Assembly (NCBI RefSeq): GCF_900100205.1
Contig: NZ_FNEQ01000004.1
Location: 1 to 64,000, forward strand
Length of the DNA: 64,000 nt
DNA from: Duganella sp. OV510
GTDB taxonomy: Bacteria > Pseudomonadota > Gammaproteobacteria > Burkholderiales > Burkholderiaceae_D
Reading direction: 5' to 3'
This document shows positions 8,267 to 17,124 of the stretch, one piece after another. The notes under the pieces are model-generated. The model ran no database searches. It was not told where the DNA came from and worked only from the letters and a program-made list of their open reading frames with translations. How positions within the stretch are numbered: the stretch's first letter is position 1; each line of letters begins with the position of its first letter. Made by a program: the position numbers and the translations under genes.

Positions 8267-10204
8267 ATGCAGATGATGGTCAGGGATTTCGAACAGTACA
8301 GCGCCTGGCGGCAAGGCGTGGTCACCGCACTGAAAAATTATCAGTCGTGGATGGCGGACGCCGCCCTGGCAGACGCCGCCACCGAGCAGCGCATCGTGCG
8401 CAACCTGGCCCGACTGGAGGACGACAAGCTGTCGGTAGCCTTCGTGGCGGAATTCTCGCGCGGCAAATCGGAACTGATCAACGCCATCTTCTTTGCCGAA
8501 TACGGCCAGCGTATCCTGCCGTCCGCCGCCGGCCGCACCACCATGTGCCCGACCGAGCTGCAATGGGACGCCAGCCTGGCGCCGTCGATCCGCCTGCTGC
8601 CGATCGAAACGCGGGCCGACAACCTGTCCACCAGCGATTACCGCGAGCAGCCCTCCGCGTGGACCGTGCTGCCGCTGAACCTGGATGCCGGCGGCGACAT
8701 GCACGAGGCCTTCAAGCAGGTCAGCAAGACGCGCTACGTGCCGGTGGAAGAAGCCAAGCGCTACGGCCTGTACGACGAGGACGATCCCGACATGCCGGCT
8801 ACGCTGGACGAGCACGGCAATGTCGAGATTTCGCTGTGGCGCCACGCCATCATCAACTTTCCGCATCCGCTGCTGCGGCAGGGGCTGGTGATCCTCGACA
8901 CGCCGGGCCTGAACGCCATTGGCACCGAGCCGGAACTGACGCTGAACCTGATCCCGAACGCGCACGCGGTGCTGTTCATCCTGGCCGCCGATACCGGCGT
9001 AACCAAGAGCGACATCGAAGTCTGGCGCAATCACATCGGCGCCGGCGCGGGAAGGCTGGTGGTGCTGAACAAGATCGACAGCATGTGGGATGAGCTGCGC
9101 AGCGAGGAAGATGTCAACGCCGAGATCGCGCGGCAGCAGGCCAATGTGGCGCACATGCTGGCGCTGGAGCCGCGCCAGGTGTTTCCGGTGTCGGCGCAGA
9201 AGGCGCTGGTCGGCAAGATCAATCACGACGTGGCGTTACAGGCGCGCAGCCGCCTGCATGCACTGGAAGGCGCGCTGTTCAATGAGCTGATTCCGGCCAA
9301 GAAGGAAATCGTCCGCAAGCAACTGAGCGAGGAATTGCAGGCGCTGAATACGGCGCAGGTGGGCATGCTGAACGCGCGCGCGCGTGGCATCGTCGAGCAG
9401 CTGCATGAACTGCGCAGCCTGCGCGGCAAGAATCAGAACGTGATCTCGCACATGATGCGCCGCATCGATGTCGAGAAACGCGAATTTGACGCCAGCCTGT
9501 TCAAGCTGCAGGCGACACGGGCGGTGTTCACGCGCCTGTCGACCGAGCTGTACACCTGCATGGGCATGGACATCGTGCGTGACAATATCGAATTGGTGCG
9601 CGAGGAAATGCAGCGCAGCCGCTTCTTCATCGGCGTGCGCGACGCCGTGCGCGGCTATTTCGAGCGCACCCGCGCCAACCTCGATGCCGCCGAACACAAA
9701 ACCATCGAGATCACCGAGATGATGGGCGTGATGTATCGCCGCTTCTCGACCGAGCACGGCTTGACTTTGGCGCTGCCGATGCCATTTTCGCTGGAGCGCT
9801 ATCGCGAGGAAATGGCGTCCATCGAGGCGATTTACTCCAAGACTTTCGGCACTGCCACGCTGCTCACCACCAGCCGCGTAACGGTGATGGAGAAGTTCTT
9901 CGACACCATCGCTTCGCGCGTGCGCGGCTGCTTCAAGTCAGCCAACAACGATGCGGAGGCGTGGCTAAAGGTCATCATGGCGCCGCTGGAAGCGCAGATC
10001 CGCCAGCACAAGGATCAGTTGAAACAACGGCTGGCGTCGATCCAGCGCATCCACGATGCGACCGATAGCCTGGAGCAAAAGATAGACGCCTTCGAACGCA
10101 GCCAGCGCGAGCTGGAAGAACAGAAGGCACGCTTGAATGAATTGGCCGGTGCGATCAGCATCGCCATCAATGCGGAGTTTGTGGCGCTGGACGCCGCCGC
10201 GTAA
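8267..10204 (+). CDS. Dynamin-family GTPase between mutM and mutY
   Basis: The 645-residue product has a short helical N-terminus, then a dynamin-type GTPase: G1 FVAEFSRGKSELINAIFF with K67/S68, a G2 threonine in GRTTMCP (about 89-95), G3 DTPGLNAIG at 211-219, and G4 NKID at 268-271. Bacterial dynamin-like proteins usually read GxFSxGKS; the first glycine is Ala61 here. The rest (about 330-640) is long and helical with a charged coiled-coil C-terminus, as in membrane-remodelling dynamins. No transmembrane segment is evident. It starts four bases after mutM and stops 13 bases before mutY, so it is probably co-transcribed with both DNA repair genes. Other starts at codons 3 or 4 are possible. 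Function is unknown; a link to oxidative damage is only inferred from position. Confidence 0.85.
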   Translation: MQMMVRDFEQYSAWRQGVVTALKNYQSWMADAALADAATEQRIVRNLARLEDDKLSVAFVAEFSRGKSELINAIFFAEYGQRILPSAAGRTTMCPTELQWDASLAPSIRLLPIETRADNLSTSDYREQPSAWTVLPLNLDAGGDMHEAFKQVSKTRYVPVEEAKRYGLYDEDDPDMPATLDEHGNVEISLWRHAIINFPHPLLRQGLVILDTPGLNAIGTEPELTLNLIPNAHAVLFILAADTGVTKSDIEVWRNHIGAGAGRLVVLNKIDSMWDELRSEEDVNAEIARQQANVAHMLALEPRQVFPVSAQKALVGKINHDVALQARSRLHALEGALFNELIPAKKEIVRKQLSEELQALNTAQVGMLNARARGIVEQLHELRSLRGKNQNVISHMMRRIDVEKREFDASLFKLQATRAVFTRLSTELYTCMGMDIVRDNIELVREEMQRSRFFIGVRDAVRGYFERTRANLDAAEHKTIEITEMMGVMYRRFSTEHGLTLALPMPFSLERYREEMASIEAIYSKTFGTATLLTTSRVTVMEKFFDTIASRVRGCFKSANNDAEAWLKVIMAPLEAQIRQHKDQLKQRLASIQRIHDATDSLEQKIDAFERSQRELEEQKARLNELAGAISIAINAEFVALDAAA

Positions 10205-10217
10205 TCTTAGGAAAAGA

Positions 10218-11348
10218 ATGAAAGTTGTAGCAGTAGAGAATTTTGCCGATCCCAGTTTCTCGGCCGATCTGATCGGCTGGCAAAAAGTCCATGGCCGCCA
10301 TGTGCTGCCGTGGCAGAACACCCGCGATGCGTATCTGATCTGGCTGTCCGAGATCATGCTGCAGCAGACGCAGGTGTCTGCGGTGCTGGGCTATTACGCG
10401 CGCTTCCTGGAGCGCTTCCCTACCCTGCGCGACCTGGCTGCGGCGCCGGTCGAGGATGTGATGGCGCAATGGAGCGGACTGGGCTACTACACGCGGGCGC
10501 GCAATCTGCACAAGTGCGCGCAGCGCGTGGTGGCCGAGTATCACGGCGTGTTTCCTGCCGATCCACTGTTGCTGGCGGAATTGCCAGGCATCGGCCGTTC
10601 GACGGCGGCGGCGATCGCGGCATTTTCCAGCGGCCGCCGTGCGGCCATCATGGACGGCAACGTCAAGCGTGTGTTTGCGCGCGTCTTCGGCATCGATACC
10701 TATCCAGGCGAGCGCAAGACCGAGGAAGCCATGTGGCGGCGTGCCGAGGCGCTGTTGCCGGAAGAAGGCATCGAGTCCTACACGCAGGGCCTGATGGACA
10801 TGGGTGCGACCTTGTGCACGCGCAGCAGCCCGTCGTGCGAGCGCTGCCCGATGCAGCCGCGCTGCGTGGCGTTTGCCACCAGCCGCACCAGGGACCTGCC
10901 GGTGCGCAAGCCGAAGAAGGCGACGCCGGAGAAGCATGCAGTGATGCTGGCGATTGTCGACAACGGGCAGGTGTTGCTGGAGCAGCGCCCGCCAAGCGGC
11001 ATCTGGGGCGGGCTGCTATCGCTGCCGGAACTGGATGGCCACGTTGCGCTGGAAGATGACGAGACGCCTGAGGCCGGCCACGACGCGCTGCTGCGCGCGG
11101 TCAGCCGCTTTGGCGAGATGGAGTCGTGCGAACGGCTGTCGACGGTAACGCATGTCTTTACGCACTACAAGCTGCACATTGCGCCGCACCGCGTGACCCT
11201 GGCACGACGGCTGCCCATGGCTGCCGAGCCCGGCAACATCTGGCTGGACGCCGCCCACATCGCCGATGCCGCCCTGCCCGCGCCGATCAAGAAGCTGCTG
11301 CTGGAATTACTTGGCGATCAGCGCGACGCCCAGCAACGCATGTTCTAG
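10218..11348 (+). CDS. mutY: A/G-specific adenine DNA glycosylase
   Basis: MutY removes adenine mispaired with 8-oxoguanine, completing the GO repair system with MutM. The start MKVVAVENFADPSFSADL has an AGGA-type ribosome-binding site about ten bases upstream; the frame is open further back into the GTPase gene, but that part is not MutY-like. Visible features are the MLQQTQV helix, the helix-hairpin-helix LPGIGRSTAAAI, the catalytic Asp in MDGNVKRVFAR, the [4Fe-4S] cluster motif C-X6-C-X2-C-X5-C (CTRSSPSCERCPMQPRC), and a C-terminal NUDIX-like 8-oxoG recognition domain with WGGLLSLPE and THVFTHYKL. 376 residues is normal. Confidence 0.97.
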   Translation: MKVVAVENFADPSFSADLIGWQKVHGRHVLPWQNTRDAYLIWLSEIMLQQTQVSAVLGYYARFLERFPTLRDLAAAPVEDVMAQWSGLGYYTRARNLHKCAQRVVAEYHGVFPADPLLLAELPGIGRSTAAAIAAFSSGRRAAIMDGNVKRVFARVFGIDTYPGERKTEEAMWRRAEALLPEEGIESYTQGLMDMGATLCTRSSPSCERCPMQPRCVAFATSRTRDLPVRKPKKATPEKHAVMLAIVDNGQVLLEQRPPSGIWGGLLSLPELDGHVALEDDETPEAGHDALLRAVSRFGEMESCERLSTVTHVFTHYKLHIAPHRVTLARRLPMAAEPGNIWLDAAHIADAALPAPIKKLLLELLGDQRDAQQRMF

Positions 11349-11773
11349 AGATACTTAACGGCCGCCAGCACCAACGCGGCCACGCTAAACTGCGAGGCGA
11401 ACATCCACTTCAGCAAGGTGGCGGTCGATTTGTCGATTTTTGCGCCCAACTCCTGGCGCAGAGCTTCAATCTTGTCGTTGATTTCTTCGCGCAGAGCGTC
11501 GATCCTGGAATTCATTTCTTCGTGCAGAGCTTCAATCTTGACGCTCATTTCTTCGTGCAGAGCTTCAATCTTGACGCTCATTCCTTCGTGCAGAGCGTCG
11601 ATCCTGGCATTCAATCCGTCGCGTTGCCCGTCGATTTTGGCGTGAATTTGAGCGAAGCCGATGCGCACGTCCGAGCGCAAGTCCGCAAACGCATCGCTGC
11701 GGACATAGTTGGACTGGATAACGGCAACCTCCATCTCCAGTGTGCTGACACGCTCGCCGATATGCTCGTCCAT
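11345..11773 (-). CDS. Coiled-coil protein with C-terminal membrane anchor
   Basis: The 142-residue protein has an N-terminal helical part, then about five tandem 11-residue repeats of the pattern IEALHEEMSVK (residues about 54-108), and ends in a hydrophobic segment LLKWMFASQFSVAALVLAAV that looks like a tail anchor. The hendecad spacing predicts a right-handed or straight coiled coil. The architecture resembles the DUF1640/CCDC90-type coiled-coil proteins, but I cannot assign it firmly. It overlaps the mutY stop codon tail to tail and is followed upstream by a smaller protein of the same design. No signal peptide and no catalytic motif are seen. Confidence 0.7.
   Translation of the reverse strand: MDEHIGERVSTLEMEVAVIQSNYVRSDAFADLRSDVRIGFAQIHAKIDGQRDGLNARIDALHEGMSVKIEALHEEMSVKIEALHEEMNSRIDALREEINDKIEALRQELGAKIDKSTATLLKWMFASQFSVAALVLAAVKYL
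11449..11613. repeat. Five tandem 33-bp coding repeats
   Basis: Inside the 142-residue coiled-coil gene the 33-base units at 11515-11547 and 11548-11580 are identical, and the neighbouring units at 11449, 11482 and 11581 are diverged copies. Each unit encodes one 11-residue hendecad. Identical adjacent copies point to recent slippage or unequal exchange, so copy number may vary between strains. Confidence 0.85.
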
Positions 11774-11782
11774 GCGATGCCT

Positions 11783-12040
11783 TTATGAAAAATAGCGCGC
11801 TATCGCCAGCGAGATCGAGGCGTTGGCGATCACCACGGTGAGGAACCACTTGATCAGCCGGGTTTCCATGGAAGCCATCCGCCCCTCCAGTCTGGCGATT
11901 TCGGTATGGGCTCTGGCAATTTCTACGTGGGTATTGGCGATGGCCGCATGGACTTTACCGAACTGTATCGCCATCTCTCCCCGAAAGGCCATCAGCTCGA
12001 CCTTGGTGACGAAATATTTTTCGAGTTCAAATATGTCCAT
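11783..12040 (-). CDS. Small coiled-coil protein with C-terminal membrane anchor
   Basis: The 85-residue protein has the same plan as its downstream neighbour: a helical N-terminus (FELEKYFVTKVELMAFRGEM), an alanine-rich coiled coil (AAIANTHVEIARAHTEIARL) and a C-terminal hydrophobic anchor (IKWFLTVVIANASISLAIA). The shared LxKWxxxxxxA anchor suggests that the two genes are diverged duplicates. Nine bases separate it from the 142-residue gene, so they form a small operon. Function is not recognisable; a membrane-tethered oligomer is the most that can be inferred. Confidence 0.65.
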   Translation of the reverse strand: MDIFELEKYFVTKVELMAFRGEMAIQFGKVHAAIANTHVEIARAHTEIARLEGRMASMETRLIKWFLTVVIANASISLAIARYFS

Positions 12041-12118
12041 GGCGGCCTCCGATGAAGCTTCATCTTCCGCCGCACAAGGCGATGCGTCAAGCGCACCGCC
12101 TCCGGTGTTTGACGCAGA

Positions 12119-13255
12119 TCAGAGCTCGTCCAGCGAGAACAGGCGGCGGTGTTCGCGGATGGCGTAGCGGTCGGTCATGCCGGCGATGTAGTCGGCGATC
12201 TTGCGCGCCTGCTTGTTGATGTCGCCGGATTTATCCTGGTAATCCGGCGGCAGCAGCACCGGCTCCGCCATGAAGGAGTCGAACAGCTCGCGCACGATGC
12301 GGCTGGCTTTCACCCGCATGCGGTTGACCTTGTAGTGACGATACAGGTTGGCGTGCAGGAAGCGCTTCAATTCGGTCGCATCCTTGCGCATGCCCTCCGA
12401 GAAGCGGATCAGCGGTGGTGCCGCGCGCACGTCGTCGATATTCTTCGGCGCAGTATCGGCAATGCGCGCGCTCGACGTCACGATCAAATCATCAGCCAGC
12501 GCGGTAATCAGCCGACGCAAGGTTTCATAGATGGCGCGGCGGCCCGACAGGCCCGGATACGCCTGCTGCACATCACGCCACAGGCGCGCGAAGAAATCCA
12601 CCTGCTCCAGCTGCTCGATCGAAATCAGGCCGGAACGCAGGCCGTCGTCGATGTCATGGCTGTTGTAGGCAATCTCGTCGGCCAGATTGGTCAGCTGCGC
12701 CTCCAGCGACGGCTGCGTGCGATCGATGAAGCGCTGCGCCACCGGCCCCAGCAACTTCGCATTGTTCAGCGAGCAGTGCTTGAGGATGCCCTCGCGCGTC
12801 TCAAACATCAGGTTCAGGCCGTCATAGGCGCCGTAGTGCTCTTCCAGCTCATCAACCACGCGCAGGCTTTGCAGATTGTGCTCGAAGCCGCCATGGTCGT
12901 GCATGCACTCGTTGAGTACATCCTGGCCGACGTGGCCGAACGGCGTGTGGCCCAGGTCATGCGCCAGCGAAATCGCCTCGACCAGGTCCTCGTTCAGCCG
13001 CAGGTTGCGCGCCAGCGAGCGGCCGATCTGCGCCACTTCCAGGCTGTGCGTCAGGCGGGTGCGGAACAGGTCGCCTTCGTGGTTGAGGAACACCTGGGTC
13101 TTGTACTCCAGCCGGCGGAACGCCGACGAGTGAATGATGCGGTCGCGGTCGCGCTGGAACTGGCTGCGCGACGCGTGGGCCGTCTCCGCGTGCAGGCGGC
13201 CAACGCCGCCCTCGGAATGGGCGGCGTACGGGGCGAGGTATTCTTCCGGCTGCAT
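12119..13255 (-). CDS. dgt: Deoxyguanosinetriphosphate triphosphohydrolase-like protein
   Basis: The 378-residue HD-domain protein belongs to the dGTPase family that cleaves dNTPs to deoxynucleoside and triphosphate. Metal ligands are visible as [17 protein letters not shown] (first His) and [19 protein letters not shown] (the HD pair and following His), with a further Asp in the [16 protein letters not shown] stretch. The [20 protein letters not shown] block near residue 38 is typical. It starts six bases after the aroKB stop codon, the usual aroB-dgt order, and is the last recognised enzyme of the pil-aro transcription unit. Confidence 0.94.
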   Translation of the reverse strand: MQPEEYLAPYAAHSEGGVGRLHAETAHASRSQFQRDRDRIIHSSAFRRLEYKTQVFLNHEGDLFRTRLTHSLEVAQIGRSLARNLRLNEDLVEAISLAHDLGHTPFGHVGQDVLNECMHDHGGFEHNLQSLRVVDELEEHYGAYDGLNLMFETREGILKHCSLNNAKLLGPVAQRFIDRTQPSLEAQLTNLADEIAYNSHDIDDGLRSGLISIEQLEQVDFFARLWRDVQQAYPGLSGRRAIYETLRRLITALADDLIVTSSARIADTAPKNIDDVRAAPPLIRFSEGMRKDATELKRFLHANLYRHYKVNRMRVKASRIVRELFDSFMAEPVLLPPDYQDKSGDINKQARKIADYIAGMTDRYAIREHRRLFSLDEL

Positions 13256-13261
13256 GATGCT

Positions 13262-14905
13262 TTACACGCAGGCGGCCAGCGTCGCCAGCAGCAGCTCGTG
13301 CGGGGCGTTGCTGATCTTCGATGCGCCCAGCGGATTCATCAGGATGAATTTGATGGCGCCGCCCTCGTTCTTCTTGTCGACTTCCATCGCCTCCAGCCAG
13401 CGCTCGACGCCGAGATCCGGCGCCTTGACCGGCAGGCCGGCGGCGGCGATCAGCGTGCGCACGCGGTCCACGGTGGCCGCATCGACCAGGCCCATGCGCT
13501 GCGACAGGTCGGCCGCCATCACCATGCCGCAGCCGACCGCCTCGCCGTGCAGCCAGGCGCCATAGCCCATGCCGGCCTCGATCGCGTGGCCGAAGGTATG
13601 GCCGAAGTTGAGGATGGCGCGCAGGCCGCCCTCGCGCTCGTCCTGGCGCACCACGTCGGCCTTGATTTCGCACGATCGGGCAATCGCATAAGCCAGCGCG
13701 GCCTTGTCGCGCGCCATCAGTTTTTCAATATGCGCTTCTATCCACTCGAAGAACGGCAGGTCGATCACCGCGCCGTACTTGATGACTTCCGCCAGGCCGG
13801 CCGACAGCTCGCGCGCCGGCAGGGTTTCCAGCGTCGAGGTATCGGCGATCACCGCGCGCGGCTGGTAGAAGGCGCCGATCATGTTCTTGCCCAGCGGGTG
13901 GTTGATGCCGGTCTTGCCGCCCACCGACGAATCCACCTGCGACAACAGCGTGGTCGGCACCTGGATGAAGTCGACGCCGCGCATATAGCTGGCGGCCGCG
14001 TAGCCGGTCAGGTCGCCGATGACGCCGCCGCCCAGCGCGATCAGCGTGGTCTTGCGGTCGGCCTTGTTTTCCAGCAGGGCATCGAAGATCTGCATCAGGC
14101 TGGTCCAGTTCTTGAACTCTTCGCCATCCGGCAGGATCACCGTGGTCACTTGCTTGCCGGCATTGCGCAAGCCGCTCTCGATGCGTTCCAGGTACAGTGG
14201 CGCCACCGTGGTGTTGCTGACGATGGCCACCTTGCCGCCGTGCACATGGCGCGCCAGCGCGGCGCTATCTTCCAGCAGCGCCGGTCCGATGGAAATCGGG
14301 TAGCTGCGCTCGCCCAGGTCTACGTTTAACAGGATGTTGGATTGTTCGTTCATCGATGGTTCGGCGTGGGTGGAACAGTTGGGCGCGGCCTCGCAGGCGC
14401 GCGCTTCCAGCTGGTTCAAAATGGTCTGAACCATTGATTGTACGTTAGGACGGCCGGTGTCGATGACCAGATCGGCGATTTCCAGGTACAGCGGATCGCG
14501 CACGTCCATCAATTCTTCCAGCTTCTTGCGCGGATCGGCGGTTTGCAGCAGCGGGCGGTTCTTGTCATGGGCGGTGCGCTGCAGGATACTGTTGACGGTG
14601 GCGCGCAGATAGATCACCGTGCCGCGCTCCTTCAGGTAGGCGCGGTTGTCGGCGTTCAGGATGGCGCCGCCGCCGGTGGCCAGCACCAGGCCACCCTGTC
14701 CAGTCAGCTCGCGGATGACCTCAGCCTCGCGGCGGCGGAAGCTGGCTTCGCCCTCGATTTCAAAGATCCATGGAATCGACGCGCCGGTGCGGGCCTCGAT
14801 CTCGTGGTCGGAATCAATAAAATTCAGCCCCAGCTTGCGCGCCAGGATGCGGCCGATGGTGGTTTTCCCTGCCCCCATCAGGCCGACTAGAAACACATTT
14901 TGCAT
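13262..14905 (-). CDS. aroKB: Fused shikimate kinase / 3-dehydroquinate synthase (AroK-AroB)
   Basis: One uninterrupted 547-codon frame encodes two shikimate-pathway enzymes. Residues 1-175 are shikimate kinase: Walker [12 protein letters not shown] at 8-18, DSDHEIE shikimate-binding Asp near 32, GGGAIL near 78, and the lid arginine in KNRPLLQ. Residues 185-547 are 3-dehydroquinate synthase: NAD-binding DGEEFKNW and [14 protein letters not shown], then [20 protein letters not shown] and the metal-site histidines in [12 protein letters not shown] linker of about 18 residues (179-184 vicinity, containing two cysteines) joins them; Met185 (ATG at 14353) looks like the original AroB start and could still initiate a separate AroB. 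Usually these are two adjacent genes in this group, so this is a real fusion or a sequence error that removed the aroK stop. Confidence 0.88.
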   Translation of the reverse strand: MQNVFLVGLMGAGKTTIGRILARKLGLNFIDSDHEIEARTGASIPWIFEIEGEASFRRREAEVIRELTGQGGLVLATGGGAILNADNRAYLKERGTVIYLRATVNSILQRTAHDKNRPLLQTADPRKKLEELMDVRDPLYLEIADLVIDTGRPNVQSMVQTILNQLEARACEAAPNCSTHAEPSMNEQSNILLNVDLGERSYPISIGPALLEDSAALARHVHGGKVAIVSNTTVAPLYLERIESGLRNAGKQVTTVILPDGEEFKNWTSLMQIFDALLENKADRKTTLIALGGGVIGDLTGYAAASYMRGVDFIQVPTTLLSQVDSSVGGKTGINHPLGKNMIGAFYQPRAVIADTSTLETLPARELSAGLAEVIKYGAVIDLPFFEWIEAHIEKLMARDKAALAYAIARSCEIKADVVRQDEREGGLRAILNFGHTFGHAIEAGMGYGAWLHGEAVGCGMVMAADLSQRMGLVDAATVDRVRTLIAAAGLPVKAPDLGVERWLEAMEVDKKNEGGAIKFILMNPLGASKISNAPHELLLATLAACV

Positions 14906-14917
14906 GCACGATCCAAC

Positions 14918-17104
14918 TTATAACGGGTTACTGCACTGAGTCGACACCCCGTATGGACTCATCTCGCCCGGTGGGCGGATGTTCTGGGTAGAGTAATCGG
15001 TGCTTAATCCCGACAAGTGTACCAGAGAGGTGTAGCGGGACTCGGTGCCGCTGGCCTGGCCGCGTATCGTCAGGTTCACATCCAGCCAGTAGACGCGGTC
15101 GCGCGGATACACCAGCGACACCATGGCGCGGCCGCTGGCGTCGGTGGTCACCGATGGCGTCACCGTCACCGGGATGCCCGGCTCCAGCGTGCCATTGCCG
15201 TTGACGTCCTCGCCGGCGTCGAGGATGCCGTTGTTGTTCAGGTCCTCGTTGGCGCAGCCGTTGCGTACCGCCGGTGCCCATGGACCGGGCGTGACAAAGG
15301 TCAGGTAGCCTTTGAAATAGGTTACCGGCAGCACCGAGGCGGTCAGGTTGACGCCGGGGACGGCGTTGCCGGCGGCGTCGGTGACGATCACCGCGTAATC
15401 CATCTGGTACGTCGCGCTGGTCGGCGTGCCGACCGTGTTGCCGGTGCCGGCGCTGATGAACAGCGATTTCTGCGCCACCGTCAGCCGGGCGACGGCGGTG
15501 GCGCCCGAGCCGCCAACCAGCCGCGCCTGGATCTGCACGCCGTCGGTCGGTGTCACCGAGGTGCCGGCAATGAAGCTGGTGGTGGCGGTGCCGTCAGCGC
15601 CAGTGGTGACCACCGCCGGCTGGGTCAGCGCGCCGCCACTTGGGTCGGCGATGATGGAGAAGGCCACCGTGGCGTTCTTCACCAGGTTGTTCTGCACCGT
15701 GCCGTCGCGCACGATGGCGCGCAGCGTGGCCTGCTGGCTGGTGCTGCCGGTGGTGTTGACACCGACTATCGCCGGATCAGCCTGTAAGGTGATGGTCGCC
15801 AGCGGCGTTACCGGCGCCACAAACTCCAGTTCGGTCTGGGTGGTCTGGCCGCCAGCGTTGGCGGTCAGCGTGGCGATGCCGGGACCGGTGGCGTTGACAT
15901 AGGCGTTGGCGGCGCCGCCGGACAGGCCCAGCGCCCCGCTCAGCGCCACGGTGCAGGCGGCGTCGCCATACACCGTGCCGCGCGAGGTGCTGAGGGTGAC
16001 ACTGCTGCCCGGCGCATTGGTCACCGACACCTGCTGGCAACCGCCGATCGATGCCGAGCTGATGACGTTGCCGGAAACGTCCAGCACGCGCAGCGCAAAG
16101 GTCGAGGAATTGATCGACAGGCTGGACGAGGCGATCTCCCCCATCGAGCGCACCGTGATGATGTCGGCCGAACCGCCGCTGGCGACATAGCTGAGCACCA
16201 GCTGGCCACCGGCATTGGTAACCGCCGCGCCGCCGCCCTTGACGCTGAGTGAATTGGCGTTGGAACTGAAGGTCACCGGCTTGCCGACCAGCGCATTGCC
16301 GGCCGAGTCCACCAGCTTGACGGTCACGTCGGTGGACGACCCCACATTCACGGTCGGCGTGGCGTTGACGGTCAGCTTGTTGCCGCTGACATTGACCACC
16401 GCCGTCGCCGGCGCGGCGCCCGGCACACTGGCGCTGACCTTGATGGCGCGCGAGGTGGCGTCGCCGCCGGTGCCCAGTTTCTCGGTGACGGTGCCGCTGG
16501 CGTCAGTGACGCGGTTGGTCAGCGTCAGGCTGCCGGAGTCGGAGCTGAGGCTGACGGTCACGCCCGGCATCACGGTGTTGTTGGCGTCGCGTACCAGCGC
16601 GGTCACCACCACCTCGTTGCCGGCGATGCCGGCCGAGGCCAGCGTGCCCTTGTCGGTGGTCAGCGTCAGCGTCGGGACGGCGCTCACCACCTTGACGGTG
16701 ATGGTGGCCGACCTGGCATTGCCGGCGCTGGCGCTGATGGTGATGTCGCGCTGCGAGGAATCGCCCTTGACGCTGAGTTTCTCCACCACCTCGCCGGCGC
16801 TGTTGCTGACCCGGTTGCTGCTGCTGATGGTGCCAGAGCTGGCGCTGAAGCTGACCGTCTCATTGGCCAGCGCATTGCCGCCAGCGTCCTTGACGATGGC
16901 GGTCAGCGTCACCTCGGTGCCGTCCAGCCCGGACGAGGCGATGGTGCTCGCACTGGCCGTCAGTGTCACGCTGCCGGCCTTGGAGGGCGCCACGCCATTG
17001 CTATTGGTGCCGGGCGAGCCGCCACCGCCGCCGCAGGCCGACAGCAAGCCTGCGCAGGCCAGCGTCGCCAGCCATCCTGTGAATTTGTTCATCATCAAGC
17101 GCAT
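14918..17104 (-). CDS. Large Ig-like (Big_1/invasin-type) repeat lipoprotein in the pilus operon
   Basis: The 728-residue precursor carries a lipoprotein signal with the lipobox LLSAC (Cys near residue 24), then a Gly/Ser spacer. About five or six bacterial Ig-like domains follow, each with the Big_1 signature of an IVKDAGGNALAN-type start and a later AGE/DASG turn (examples near residues 70, 165, 260, 475, 585). Near residue 640 there is a Ca-binding-style stretch, DLNNNGILDAGEDVNGNG, like EF-hand or dockerin loops. It lies 20 bases after pilQ and 12 bases before aroKB, so it is co-transcribed with the pilus assembly genes. It may be a surface adhesin or a secretin-associated lipoprotein; this is inference. 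Starts at codons 4 or 5 are alternatives. Confidence 0.82.
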   Translation of the reverse strand: MRLMMNKFTGWLATLACAGLLSACGGGGGSPGTNSNGVAPSKAGSVTLTASASTIASSGLDGTEVTLTAIVKDAGGNALANETVSFSASSGTISSSNRVSNSAGEVVEKLSVKGDSSQRDITISASAGNARSATITVKVVSAVPTLTLTTDKGTLASAGIAGNEVVVTALVRDANNTVMPGVTVSLSSDSGSLTLTNRVTDASGTVTEKLGTGGDATSRAIKVSASVPGAAPATAVVNVSGNKLTVNATPTVNVGSSTDVTVKLVDSAGNALVGKPVTFSSNANSLSVKGGGAAVTNAGGQLVLSYVASGGSADIITVRSMGEIASSSLSINSSTFALRVLDVSGNVISSASIGGCQQVSVTNAPGSSVTLSTSRGTVYGDAACTVALSGALGLSGGAANAYVNATGPGIATLTANAGGQTTQTELEFVAPVTPLATITLQADPAIVGVNTTGSTSQQATLRAIVRDGTVQNNLVKNATVAFSIIADPSGGALTQPAVVTTGADGTATTSFIAGTSVTPTDGVQIQARLVGGSGATAVARLTVAQKSLFISAGTGNTVGTPTSATYQMDYAVIVTDAAGNAVPGVNLTASVLPVTYFKGYLTFVTPGPWAPAVRNGCANEDLNNNGILDAGEDVNGNGTLEPGIPVTVTPSVTTDASGRAMVSLVYPRDRVYWLDVNLTIRGQASGTESRYTSLVHLSGLSTDYSTQNIRPPGEMSPYGVSTQCSNPL

Positions 17105-17124
17105 CCCCTAAACAATGAGTCCAA

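Noticed and set aside
11449..11613. 33-bp tandem units considered as a CRISPR array
   Set aside because: There are no spacers: the units are contiguous, in frame and code a coiled coil.
12149..14329. 726-codon open frame opposite dgt and aroKB
   Set aside because: It crosses two real genes on the other strand and has shadow-type composition.
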